Origin: Cycas panzhihuaensis
Lineage: Eukaryota > Cycadophyta
Length of the DNA stretch: 64,000 bases
Direction of reading: 5' to 3'
Assembly: GCA_023213395.1 (NCBI GenBank)
Contig: CM041465.1
Coordinates: 162,943,741-163,007,740, forward strand
Part shown: positions 15,322-26,771 of the stretch, piece by piece
Layout of the letters: each line of letters begins with the position of its first letter
How positions within the stretch are numbered: position 1 is the first letter of the stretch
Notes under the pieces: generated by a model
Database searches by the model: none
Told to the model about the DNA's origin: nothing
The model's input: the letters and a program-made list of their open reading frames with translations, nothing else
Position numbers and translations under genes: made by a program

Positions 15322-16260
15322 AACTATTTCTTTTAGACAATTAAAATGAGATGTCTATTCATAGTTAGAGGTTTGTAGAAATTTGTTACTAATGGATATG
15401 ATATTCTTAAGAATAAAGAAGAGAGAGAAAAACTTAAGAAGAAAGACAAAGAAACAATTATTATGATTCTTACTACATTATATAAGGTTGATCTTCCTTC
15501 TACATATCATTTTGTCATTCCTAAGGTTCATCATGCAAGTACTACCAAGGAAGCTTGAGATTTCTTAAGGGATGTATTTGAACAAACTCTTGAAAAGATA
15601 CAACAAATGATTGAAAAGGCAAATAAGATTAGTGATGATTCTGATACAGGTAAAACAAATGAAGAAGGTATTATCGACAATGATGAAACGATATGTCAAG
15701 ATGAAGAATGTATGAGTATAGATAAAATTTCTATTAAAAGTAAAGAGACTATGGTTGAATGCATTGTTAAGACTACAATTACTATTAAAGATGTTGAACT
15801 AATAGAAGTTTATTTAGATGATACTATTATTAAGGAAATTGAATATGAATATGATGATCTAATTGAAGATGAGTTTGGTGATTTTTCTATTTTGAATATT
15901 GATTCAAGTTTAAAATTTAATAAAGATTCTGCTCCAAGGGTTGAAGAAATCATTATTAGATATATTGATCAAGAATTGATACAGGATATTGATGACCAAC
16001 AAATTGTATTTGAAGATGGTTACTTACAGAACCTATATCAAAATCAGATTAGACCAGCCATGATTAAAAATCAAGATTTGCACTTAGAATTGCTGCAACA
16101 AAAAAATCACTATAAGATTGAAGACAAAAACCAAGTTGAAGGCATCATCTTACAACAAAGGTGTCGCTACAGAATTGAAGATAAAGATCGAGTTGAAGAC
16201 ATCATCTTCAAGATTTCTAAAGATAATGTTGCAAATTCAAATGACTCAAATGTGCATTAA
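15322..16260 (+). pseudogene. Gag-like frame with a long acidic tail, no enzymatic domains
   Basis: One reading frame spans about 15322-16260. The first 80 codons resemble the N-terminal part of plant copia Gag (UBN2/DUF4219 type): TIKMRCLFIVRGL, then FVTNGYDI, a Lys/Glu-rich helix, and ASTTKEA followed by DFL. It has three stops, at the positions where that family has Trp (two TAG, one TGA at 15556-15558). From the Met at 15607 it is open for 217 codons of very acidic Asp/Glu/Ile-rich sequence, ending just before the polypurine tract. Near the end a unit of about 20 residues is repeated: YKIEDKNQVEGII and YRIEDKDRVEDII. I see no zinc knuckle, protease, integrase or RT. Start and function of the acidic part are unknown. 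Confidence 0.6.
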
Positions 16261-16266
16261 GGGGGG

Positions 16267-16442
16267 TGTTGGAAATGTAATACATACTTATTAATTGGTA
16301 TTTTGGTTCTCATGATACCAGTTTTGGATTCTATGCTTGTTCATTTGCTCAGTTTCAACCAATTTTGGATTATGTACTTGTTTATTTGCTCAGTTTCAAC
16401 CAATTTTCGATTATGTGCTTGTTTATTTGCTCAATTTCAACA
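16267..16442 (+). repeat. 3' LTR with internal 41-bp triplication
   Basis: Its first 50 bases match the 5' LTR. The rest is three tandem 41-bp units (16322-16362, 16363-16403, 16404-16442), each with a version of TTTATTTGCTCAGTTTCAAC. The central part of the 5' LTR is missing here. Confidence 0.75.
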
Positions 16443-16573
16443 CAGAAAGAAACTCACGCATAACTATAGCCACCACAATCACATTCAAGAAACAACTTAC
16501 CAATCTCATTACGTTGCATGGGGCACCCAAGGTCTTAAAGTTTGTTTGCCAGGCACCAACATAACAAACATCA

Positions 16574-16766
16574 AAGTGTTTTACAAAACAAATATAGATT
16601 TTCTTGTGTAAAAAAATCTTATCATGATCATCACATGCTGATAGCACTTCTCAAGGATTTTGGCAAGCGAAGTGTTTTACAAAACAAATATAGATTTTGC
16701 TGTGTAAAAAAAATCTTATCATGACCATCACATGCTGATAGCACTTCTCAAGTATTTTGGCAAGCG
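16574..16766. repeat. 96-bp tandem duplication
   Basis: Two adjacent copies, 16574-16669 and 16670-16766, each beginning AAGTGTTTTACAAAAC and ending TTTTGGCAAGCG. They differ at only a handful of bases, so the duplication looks fairly recent. Confidence 0.92.
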
Positions 16767-19227
16767 TTTACGTGTAGTCATATATGCTTTCCATGCATAA
16801 TTTACTCGCCGGATAATACTTCCATTCAAGCTGTAGTCACGACGGTCTCCCAAGATACTTTCATCGTAGTTTCGTAGTCTTAAAATTTATAACAGTTTTA
16901 GACGCTAGCACATATAGCAAAACATGCAACTCTTTACAAATTTACAAGGAACATGCAGGAGTCTAGACATGGCAACAAAGCCTGATCCACATGTCCAACA
17001 ACAAAAAGAATAATAAGTCACTAAAAAACATGGGATATTTTTAAAACTCTTTACGTTTAATAAGAGTCTTACACCATAGTCTGAACTCTTGCTCGAACAG
17101 CTGTTGCTTATTTCCACCGCTGTCAAAGCTCTGCCAATCTTCACCCAGAATTGTGTTAGTACGATCAAACCTTTAAAATTTCTTACCATCATCAACTGAA
17201 TAATAATACGGTTCATCAGAAAGCCAAGGCATTAAATCTATTAAACCCATGCTCCCACAAACTAACTCCAAATGCATACGCTAGTTCCCGGGCGCACCTC
17301 AAATGCCAAAAATAAAGCTATAAAACTACGTACCATTGCGCCTGTCCGTGCACCTCCAAAAATGGCAAACGATCCATCTGCTAAGACTCAAGACCCAATT
17401 TCTTGTCTCCTGCAAGGAATTTGTTGTGTATAATCTGCTTGGCCCTTAATGTCTGGACTCTGCTGAATTCCATGATCACAGCAGCCAACACTTCCCTTGG
17501 ACGTCGCTCTTCCCCTTTCAAATGACATTCAGGTTACCGCCCCCGCAGAATATGGCACCTCAGTCCTTGAAAATGTTTGCATTAAATTCAATTCATTACG
17601 AGTAATAATAATTATGTATTTATACAGAACAGACTACGAACCACGCAGGCAAGTAAGAGATTACCAAACTCGTGTGGATATTTGGCCATGGGAGATGCAA
17701 AAACCAGAGGGGACGTCACAAAACACGTGTGATAGGAGTCAGCCGTTTGATAGACACCTTACAAAGTAAACATTATTTTGTAACAAATAGAATATGTTAT
17801 GCAATGCAATTATGTATTATATTATATTAAAATTTATGTTCAATGTATAAGTTATCATAATGCCTTCTTTCGCATACGGATATATTGCATTGAATATATA
17901 ACAAATAATAACATTGAAAATGTTACCCTTATGACCAAACTTCTAATAAAATTTGAGATTTCATGTCATTAATTCTTATAAAAAGGATAAATTAAAAAAT
18001 GTATGTGTGCATCCTTGTTTTTAATATGTATTAATGTGATTTTAATCAATGTTATATAATACAACATAATATAGCATTGACATTTATAATAAGGATAAAC
18101 ATGGTATCTCCTTTTTACTCGTATAAATTTATATTTTTGTGTATGTGTGAGAGAGAGAGAGAGTACATTACATTCTCCTAAACTTTTATTACATGGGGGA
18201 AGAAGAGTTGTGGATAGTTGTAATGTACTTTTTTTTTTCTCTCTCTATAATATGTAATATAAATAATATATTTCATATAAATGTTATGATATTGTATTAT
18301 ATTATTATACTAACATTTGTCACGAAAGGGTACTAAATGCATGTAACATCTATTCTTGAACAAACACACACACACACACACAAACACATATCTATGACAA
18401 ATAATTATCATGATTGCATTCCCTTAACTAGCAAATAATTGAGTTCCTAATACACACTCTCAATACTACCCAAACCTAGTATATTGAACAACACCCTACT
18501 ATGTTTCTTGACTCTTATGGTGAGCTTAGAACTCCAATACTATTATTAATCAAACCTTGCTCTATCCAACTAGAACTCAACCATATAGGCTCCAAAATTC
18601 CTCCTCTTTCTATCCCATTCTCCTCTCTCATTTAACTAATATACATGGCAACAATTTTAGAAGGGTGTAACCAACTAACAAACTATACCTCTTCATGAAT
18701 AAATCTAACCAATCACCACTAATTAACATATTTTCTCCTAATTAAAATGGCTTTTCCTCTTAGGTTTATTTTACACTTTAGAGATGTTTGGTATGCAACA
18801 TTTCAATTAACTCTTGACAACTTAAAAAAGCCCACTTAATCACAAAGTTATATTATTTAATACATTGGAGATCTATCACAAACTTTATTATACTATTTTC
18901 ACAAAACTTGAAGATAGCTTATTTGAATCCTTATCTTCATATTATATATATAAATAATACCATCTTCACATAAGCTAAAGATAACAATATATCCCTTTTT
19001 ATAACAATGAGCATATACATAAAACTTATCCATACTTAAAAGATGAATATAACTAAAATCACATAAATTAAAAATATTATAAGATATACATTTGAATGTG
19101 AATGTAAAGGATATATAAAATCTCTCAAAATGTCATCAATGGCCTGTTAAAATTAAAGCCAATATGGGAGAAAATTTATCCCATCACACATGCACACTCT
19201 TTTAATTATAAAATTATGCATGCATAA
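16767..19227. other. Unassigned intergenic DNA, locally less AT-rich
   Basis: About 16800-17770 is richer in G and C than its surroundings and looks unlike the transposon DNA; it could hold a gene remnant or a former promoter region. No frame there gave a protein I recognise. From 17770 it is AT-rich again, with short (GA)n near 18146-18163 and (CA)n near 18365-18383. Confidence 0.35.
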
Positions 19228-19678
19228 TGTGAGAATAAAAGGCACAAATGTAGTATTAACAGGATCAAGAAATGTAAACGATAACAGGAAATAACCAGAA
19301 GATAACACTGCATAAGTACACGTTGATTGACAGGTGGAAAACCCCTTCTGGGGAAGAAAAACCACCTCCTAAGTTAGATTTGATTAATAAATATCTGAAA
19401 CTACTATACAAAATAACCAACCCCTAAAACAGCCTTTAGTTAGGCATTTGGACAGACCTCCTAGATTCCTGGAACTAACTCCATGAATCTAGAAGATTAA
19501 TCAATAGTACGAAGGTTCGTTGGAATGTGGTTCAGCATTTCAACGACCATCTATAAATTATTAAATTAAACATAAGTTTGTAATATTATAATCATTTAAA
19601 TTATATTTAAGACATGTGACTAAATAATAACATTAAGAAATATAATGAAACATAAAGTTTATATTATATATTCTAACA
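19228..19678 (-). repeat. 3' LTR of the copia element
   Basis: 451 bp, TG...CA, flanked on the left by CATAA. Just inside it (19679-19687) the minus strand has the polypurine tract. Confidence 0.95.
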
Positions 19679-19689
19679 TCCCCCTTTAA

Positions 19690-20500
19690 TGTAAACTTTT
19701 GTACTTGAGAGAAAAGAAGAGCTTCATCACGGTGATCCCCCTTTGATGGATACTTCTTTTATCTGCAATAAATCTCTGGGATTTAAAAACTTTGGTTCAG
19801 TTAATGACTTCGTAAGAATATCAGCAATCTGTAAATCTATGGGATAATAAGGCAGAGAAACAAGATTATCAGTAACTAAATTGTGAATAAAATGTTGATG
19901 TAATTCAATATGTTTAGTTCAAGAATGAGAAACAGGATTAGTAGCTATAGTAATTGCACCTTGATTATCAACTTTAATTTCAATTGAAGAGTTTAAAGTC
20001 AGACCAATTTTATTTAGTAGTGATTTTAGCCAAAGTGCTTCTTTACCAGCTTTGACTAATGCTCGATATTCTGCTTCAGTTGTTGATAACGCTAGTGCTT
20101 GTATTTTTTTGCTAGACCAAGTAATAGGTGAGGAATCAATAAAAAATACATAACTTGAAGTAGATTTACGATCATTTGAATCACCTACCCAATCGGAATC
20201 AGTATATCTAGTTAATGTTAGTGGTTTATTATAAAAGTGATAAGTTAAACTATAAAACACATTATTCTTTAGATAGCATAAGATGCGTTTAGTGGCTTTC
20301 TAGTGAGATTTATGTGGTTGTTGTATATAACGGGAGCATAAAGTAACAGTATAAGAAATGTCAAGGTGGGTGTGAGTAAGATAGATTAGACTACCAATGA
20401 GTTGTTTGTATAGAGTTGGATCACATAACAGAGTTGGACAATCAGCAGATAGTTTAACTCGATCAGAAGGATTGGATACAGGTTTAGCATTTTCCATGTT
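19690..20500 (-). pseudogene. Copia RNase H domain, decayed
   Basis: The minus strand encodes a Ty1-copia RNase H: the segment YTDSDWVGDSNDRKSTSS, then WSSKKIQALALSTTEAEY, then KVDNQGAI, followed near 19750-19920 by a tail with KHIELHQHFI and ADILTKSL. The acidic residues of the DSDW, TEAEY and VDNQG motifs are present. Stops interrupt it near 20303 and 19920. In life it would remove the RNA strand during reverse transcription. Confidence 0.9.
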
Positions 20501-21430
20501 AAACCGCTGAATTAAATCGAGAATATACTTAGGTTGATATAGTGTTATATTTGATTGATTTTGATAAACTTATAAACCAAGAAAGTAATGTAATACACCT
20601 AAATCAGTCATTTTGAATTTATTTATTAAAGTTGATTTGAGATGATGAATATTATGGGTTGATGATCCAGTGATAATAATGTCATCAACATAAAGGATTA
20701 GAATGGTAAGATTTTTATTTTCACGTTTAAAATAAAAATTTGAATCACTAATACATCTAGTGTATCCAATGTGGATTAAATAATCATCGACTTTAGTATA
20801 CCAAACTCGAGGAGCTTGTTTTAAACCGTAAATAGATTTTTTAAGTTTGTAAACTAAATTAGGATTTTCAATAAATCCAAGTGACTGTGATATGTAGATC
20901 TCTTCTTTGAGATCACCATTCAAGAAAGCACTATTAACATCTATTTGGTGGATTTCCCAACCAAACTTGGCTGCAAGAGCAATAATTATCTTGATTGTAT
21001 TCATTTTTGCGATAGGGGCAAAGGTTTCATTATAATCAATGCCATTTATTTAAGAAAATCCTTTGACAATAAGGTGAGCTTTATATTTTTCCACTGCGCC
21101 TGTTGAGTTATATTTAGTCCTATAAACCCATTTACAGTCGACGACATTTTTCTCAGGTGTGAGAGGAACTAGATCCCAAGTTAAATTTTTAATTAAGGTA
21201 GCAAATTCAGTCTGCATAGCATCCTACCATACAGGATTGTTGCTAGCTTGTTTAAAAGTTTTGGAATCATTATTTTTGCCATTAAGGTAAAATTTGCATA
21301 TAGTTTTTATACGCATATGTATTTGGAATCGGTAGGATTACCTACATCAGATCCAACATCAGCAAGCGTTTTGGTTGCCCAAATAGGTTGCTTGTGAGTA
21401 ATTGTATCTGAGGTTGCAGATTGATTTGAT
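20500..21430 (-). pseudogene. Copia reverse transcriptase, decayed
   Basis: The minus strand from about 21250 to 20500 gives the copia RT (RVT_2) landmarks: HQIDVNSAFLNGDLKEEIYI, YKLKKSIYGLKQAPRVW and the catalytic YVDD box at 20681-20692 (LILYVDDIIITGS). The 20570-21004 segment is open for 144 codons. Upstream the frame is broken, with a stop before MALI near 21050 and a degraded stretch at 21060-21320. The connection to RNase H carries NMENAKPVSNP near 20490. The catalytic aspartates are intact, but the gene cannot be translated whole. Confidence 0.92.
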
Positions 21431-22420
21431 GTACTAGCTTAAAAGGAATGATCTGTTTCAATGGGTTCATATAGAGTCCAATTTTGGACTTGAGTTGATA
21501 AAGAATCTATAATTTCTGAATCAACTTGTTTATCAGAAGGGTCAACCAAATGAGTGTTGGTTAACAAATCTTCAACAGGAAGTTCTACATAAGTAGATAT
21601 TGAAGTAGATCCTTCTTCATCAAATATTACATCACGCAAAATAGAAATGTTATGCGTGACTAGATCTAAGAGTTTATAAGCTTTGCTCTCTTCGCTGTAT
21701 CCAACAAAGATGTATTTTTGACTTTTTTTGTCTAACTTTTTACGTTTTTCGTGAGGGATATGTCACCACGCGATACTGCCAAAGATTCGTAAATGATTGA
21801 CAGATGGTTTTCTTCCAGACCATTTTTGTTCTGGAGTAATATTCTGTAGACATTTACTAGGTAAATGATTTAATAAATAATTAGAGTAATTAATTGCTTC
21901 TACCCATAATTTTAAATCGAAATTCTTTGCATGTAACATGTAATGAGTCATTTCAACAAGAGTACAATTTTTATGTTTAGCAACATTATTTTATTGAGGC
22001 GTGTAAGCAACATAATGTTAGAATCGAATTCTATGTAATTTGCAGAAGGAAGTGAATTTTCCACTTAAATATTCCTTAGCATTATCAGATCGGAATATTT
22101 TGATTCTTGAATTTGATTGATTTTTTACTAACGTTTTATATTCAACGAAAATGTCAAACATTTGACTGTATGTTTTGAGCATATAAACCCAACATTTTCT
22201 TGAATAATCATCTATGAATATAACGAAATAACAAGAACATGAGTATGATGGTACATGAAAGGGTCCACATATGTCAGAGTGGACAAGTTCGAGTGGAGCA
22301 GTTACTCGGTATTGAGTTTTGTGTGGAAATGGATCCATGTGTTGTTTGCCTATCACACAGGCTTCACAAACACCATAAATAGTGTTTAGGTGGGGTAAAT
22401 CATGGGCCATTTCATACTTA
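21430..22420 (-). pseudogene. Copia integrase, decayed
   Basis: The minus strand 22410-22018 contains the end of the GAG-pre-integrase zinc region (CEACVIGKQ) and the integrase core: LELVHSDICGPF, FVIFIDDYSRKCWVYML and RSDNAKEY. The next piece (21951-21763) has the LLNHLPSKCLQNITPEQKW segment, and 21639-21439 is the linker toward RT. Stops fall at expected Gln (twice, in HYVAYTPQ and just before) and at a Trp. Integrase would join the cDNA to host DNA; this copy cannot. Confidence 0.9.
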
Positions 22421-22890
22421 AATAAATATTGTAATTTGCCATAACTGGTATGGCCAAATCTTGCATGCCAAAGTTTGCTGACTGAGTTAGATTTAGCAAT
22501 GAAGGCACTAAAAGATTTTGATTTATTATTTTGAAGACTGGTTAGACTATAGAGACATGTGTTATGATCAACAGGTCCTGAGGCAATACGTTTGAATTTC
22601 TGTAATGGATCCTTAATGACAAATTTAATTTTCTAGAATTCGACGACAAGGTCTTTCTGACAGATTTGATAGACTGAAAGTAGGTTTGGTAACAAACCAA
22701 GTACGTAAAAAACGTCCTTGATTGAACCATCTTTTAGGGTAACATCACTAGATCCTTTGACTTTAAGTTGATTACCACTTTCGAAAGAAATCTCTTCTTC
22801 AGAGTTCGTTTCAGATTGATAAGTGGCTAAATTTTTCTGGTGTCCAGTCATATGATGGGACACACCAGAGTCGAGGATCCATTATGGTGG
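22420..22890 (-). pseudogene. Copia protease and GAG-pre-integrase region, decayed
   Basis: The aspartic-protease active site WILDSGVSHHMTG is read at about 22830-22880 on the minus strand; its DSG triad is intact. Beyond it come DVTLKDGSIKDVFYVLGL and the histidine-rich LWHARFGHTSYGKL of the pre-integrase zinc finger, near 22450-22480. Stops separate these segments, for example after LVVEF near 22633. Confidence 0.85.
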
Positions 22891-23975
22891 TTGATTTGAA
22901 GGAGCAACAAATGAAAAAGTTATTGCTGCTAAAGAACGATTACGAAATTGACAGTTTTATGGTTGTGATTGTGAATGGGATTGAAAATGGGATTGAGAAT
23001 GGGATTGTGGTTTATTTTACAATCCCTTGAAAGCTTTCCATGCTTTCGAAACTATTATGCTTCTACAGACATCAATAGTATGGCCTCTTTTATGACAGTA
23101 GGCACAACTAGTGTTCTGAGAAGAAGTAGCGTTGTTCTTATTAGAAAAGAATTAATTAGAAGTATTATGGTTTTTAGTTGGACTAGAATGTTTAACATTA
23201 TTTTGTAAATTAGACGATGAACCTCGATGAAGTTTCTAGAATTTTTTATTATTATAAAAATTGTTGTTCTGTTATTTATTTTTAAATTTTGGCTTTGTTT
23301 TAGAAAATAAAGCCTGTGAAGGATCTTTTAATGTACCTAATTGAATTAACATTGTCTGATATTCAATTAGTTGATTAGTCAACTGATTGAATGTGATAGG
23401 TGGGTTGCCAGCTTGTTGTCTGACAGTTTTGATATATTAAAGTGCATTGGTAGTTTGTTTACTGCAAGACGTACGAGCGTGTCATCGTCTCTAACATGCA
23501 TGGTTATTTTTTCTACATCATCTTCTTTGGTTTTAGATTTGATGCAGTTATCTAGATCTTTATTAATTGATTGAATTTTAGTTAAAAAATCCTCAACATT
23601 TGAAAAGTCGTCAAAAGTCAAATTATACAATTACTGTTCGAGGACAGCCACTTGATGTATATCAACCTTGCCATATTTTTCTTCCAAGGTTTTCCAGACA
23701 TTGACTAAGTCAACTTTTTCAGAAAATTGCCGACTGATTTCTAGTGAGAGTGAGTCTAATATGGTGCCTAACGCGGCATCTGAGTTCATCAGATATACCA
23801 TAAGACTCTCAGTAGCATCTGCTTTTGGTTTTTGAAATTCACCTATCACATATCGCCATACTTTTTGCTATTTGAGCTGATGAGATATGTGATTCCTCCA
23901 GTCGGCATAGTTTAAGCCGGTTAATACTGGAATTGGAACGCAGGTGACCGTCCCTAGCATTAATGCCATATTGGG
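22890..23975 (-). pseudogene. Copia Gag with zinc knuckle, decayed
   Basis: The minus strand starts near 23970 with a Met and TCVPIPVLTGLNYADWRNHI, typical of plant copia Gag. It then runs through 23849-23631 and 23630-23379 (SRQFSEKVDLVNVWKTLEEK, then FLTKIQSINKDL). A CCHC zinc knuckle with CAYCHKRGHTIDVC lies at about 23055-23100. Single stops break the frame near 23870 and at 23631-23633. Gag would form the virus-like particle that packages the element's RNA. Confidence 0.88.
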
Positions 23976-26320
23976 AGTGTTGAGGTTTAATTATAGATTG
24001 AAGAGTTATGAAGGTAACTAAAAAAATAATTACCTAGTAAAAGTACTAATCTTGTTAACAGATATAATTCACAAAGACATCTAAGTATGTATTAATTGAA
24101 TTTAAGATAAAAAGAATCATGTGTTTTTAAACATATGAATAAACAAATAACTTCTTAAAAACATTGCTTTAAACAGTCCCTTTTTATAAACAGTTCTTTT
24201 AGAGAAATAATCCCCTTTTGATAAATTGTTTAGTTTCCCTTATTCTAAAACAAGTGAATAGTCCCTATTTGATTAAAACAATTCTTAAAAGAAAGTTATA
24301 TGTTCTTAAGCAAACAGTCCCCCTTGACTTGAAAAATAATCAGTCCCCTTTTTTATAGAAATAAACTATCCCCTTTCAAAAATTTAAAAATCCCCCTTAG
24401 AAAAATAAATAATTCCCCTTAACAAAGTAAGCGTTTTAAAAAATAAATAAATAAATAAAAATTGTAACTAAGGTATTTAATTTCCCTTTTTATTTTAAGA
24501 AATAGATGTATAATTTTAAGGATTAAATGGCATAATTCAAATCTATAAATTAAGTGTTGGGGAGAAATAGTAATAAATGTAAAACGAGTATAATAAAAGG
24601 AATAAATTTTATTAAATATAATAGGTAAAAGGTTAATTTTAATTTTCCTAAAATTAACTATGTTAATTTGAAATAATTTATAACATTAAAATATAGTTAA
24701 GTTTAATCATTAAAATGTACTTAAAAAAAGGTGTATTGATTAAGGGAAGAGCTTGTCTAATATAATGACAAATAAATGAAAGTTAAAAGTACTCTATATC
24801 AAGGTAAAGGTTAGGGAAGAAATTTCTTAATCAAAAACTTATTTGATTAAAGTCTTTAACGTAGTTTATATATTATGAAAAAATGAATTGATAAAATGTG
24901 GATGTTTGATTAAATCAAAACATTTGTTAAAAAAAAGGGGGAGGGGGGGGGGGGTTAAGTTTTAATTAAATTAGAGTAATATAAGGAGGGTTGAATTTGA
25001 TTTTATCTAAATCAAAATGGTTTTATTAATGTATAATAAAAAAGGGGGTTTTTTATTTAATTTAAATCAAAGTATTATGAAGGGGGGGTAAGGTTTGATT
25101 TAAATTAAAATTAAAAAAAAAAAAAGGAAAAAACAAAAAAACTAACATAAATCATGGGCGGACCCAATGGAATATTAGGTTTTAAAAAATAAAATCAAAA
25201 TGGAAATAATATTGGGGTCCAGGGGGGAAAAGGTAGAAACCCTACCTCATTTTCCTAATGGCGACAAACTTTTACTTGCAAGTTTTCGAGGAGGCGACGA
25301 CAGTGAGGGCGTATTGTTTCTGCAGGTCAATCGAGGATGATGGTTGACCAATTTAGCAGACAGCGATGCTAGTGATGGCAATCTTTGTATGCAAGTCTTC
25401 AAGGCTTCGTGGATGAATGCAAGCTTCGAGGGTTTCCTTAACGGCTCTGCATCAGCTTTGGATTGCTCCTCAATAGCTCTGCATTAGCTCCTCAACAACT
25501 CTGCACCGGCTCTCTGTACAGTGCGTCATGGCAGCTTCTTCAAGCGATCAATCTTTCTTTGGCATTTCTACTATCCAAAGAATGGAGGCTTGCGACTCGA
25601 CGGAGGCTGCTTCTTTTTCATGTAGATGCTCCTCGCGGGTAGGACTTCGGGCGCTTCACCAAATTAGGTAGTTTGAAGTAGATGGCCTTGTGAAGTTCCA
25701 GTTACACCCAAGTATCTACAATCTATCATTCAGACTACAGCTTGGAAAGTTTTCTAGAAGATTGGGTCGTCGGATTTATGTTTTTGAACATATTCACAGA
25801 TGGGGTTTAAAACCTGTGAAGTTCTCTCTTTCTTCATCAGTAGCTCCTCTTATCTCTTCCAACTTTATTTCTCACAGTTCCCCTTTCTGTGTAGGCTGTC
25901 ATTGCGAGTCCCTACGGTTGTATGGTAGATCCTAACGTCTCCTCCGATTTTACGAGTTTGCATAGTAGTTGAAGGGTTTGACGCTCTACTCCAGATGTCT
26001 TTTGTATAAGCCCAAGCAAGAACGACTTATATCATGCAGGGATCCACTGTGTGTGGATGTATCTTTTAATTTTGAGCCCAGTCTTGGCTCTTGAAAAAAA
26101 AAAAAATTCTAGCAGATTCTTATGTCTGCAATGTTGATGTCTTTTTCCTCTTTTTCCTCTTACTTCAAGTTTCTGAACCTGCTCTGTTTTGTACAGTCCA
26201 TCTGTTATTGCAATCAATATGAGCCCAATTAAATATAGGCATATGCTTTTTATTCCTCTAGTACTTGACTGCTTGCCTCAAAGCATTAACCATGATAGTT
26301 TTATTTTATCTCTGTATTTT
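23976..26320 (-). other. Unusually long 5' leader of the copia element
   Basis: About 2.3 kb separate the primer-binding site from the gag start, more than the few hundred bases usual in copia. The part nearest the LTR (25230-26320) is mixed-composition sequence. 24900-25240 is purine-rich with G runs. 24170-24420 holds about nine AAGGGGA-like tracts on the minus strand. I find no extra gene in it. Confidence 0.6.
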
Positions 26321-26332
26321 GCTCTGATACCA
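26321..26332 (-). other. Primer-binding site of the copia element
   Basis: The minus strand reads TGGTATCAGAGC, a full 12-base match to the standard initiator tRNA-Met site, directly against the LTR. Confidence 0.93.
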
Positions 26333-26771
26333 TGTGAGAATAAAAGGCACAAATGCAGCATTAACAGGATCAAAAAATGTAAATGATAACAGAAAATAAC
26401 CAGAAGATAACACTGCATAAGTATGCGTTGATTGACAGGTGGAAAACCCCTTCTGGGGAAGAAAAACCACCTCCTAAGTTAGATTTTATTAATAAATATC
26501 TGAAACTACTATACAAAACAACTAACCCCTAAAACAGCTTTTAATCAGGCATTTGGATAGACCCCCTAGATTCCTAGAACCAACTCCATGAATCTAGGAG
26601 ATTAATAAATAGTACGAATGCGATTCTGCATTTCAACGACCATCCACAAATTATTAAATTAAACATAAGTTTGTAACATTATAATCACTTAAATTATATT
26701 TAAAACATGTGACTAAATAATAACATTAAGAAACATAATGAAACATAAAGTTTACATTATATATTCTAACA
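26333..26771 (-). repeat. 5' LTR of the copia element
   Basis: 439 bp, TG...CA, followed by the CATAA target duplication. Confidence 0.95.

Larger units (their letters stand above)
13298..16442 (+). mobile_element. Non-autonomous copia-like LTR element with gag-like frame
   Basis: The 5' LTR (13298-13481) begins TGTTCGAAATGTAATAC and ends TTTTAACA; it is followed directly by the primer-binding site TGGTATCAAAGC (13482-13493). The 3' LTR (16267-16442) begins TGTTGGAAATGTAATAC, follows the polypurine tract AAGGGGGG (16259-16266), and ends TTTCAACA. Flanks CATAA (13293-13297) and CAGAA (16443-16447) agree at four of five bases, as a worn target duplication would. The interior holds a gag-like frame and an antisense unidentified frame, with no RT or integrase. 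It must have relied on another element's enzymes. Confidence 0.8.
19228..26771 (-). mobile_element. Complete Ty1-copia retrotransposon, coding regions decayed
   Basis: LTRs at 19228-19678 and 26333-26771 start TGTGAGAATAAAAGG and end TTCTAACA. The 5-bp target duplication CATAA is perfect (19223-19227 and 26772-26776). The primer-binding site abuts the right LTR (26321-26332; complement TGGTATCAGAGC, matching initiator tRNA-Met). The polypurine tract abuts the left LTR (minus strand AAAGGGGGA). Read on the minus strand the order is leader, Gag, zinc knuckle, protease, integrase, RT and RNase H, the Ty1-copia order. Every gene has in-frame stops, so the copy is dead although its structure is complete. 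By hand I count about 26 substitutions between the LTRs, all but about two of them transitions, plus a short indel. Confidence 0.95.
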
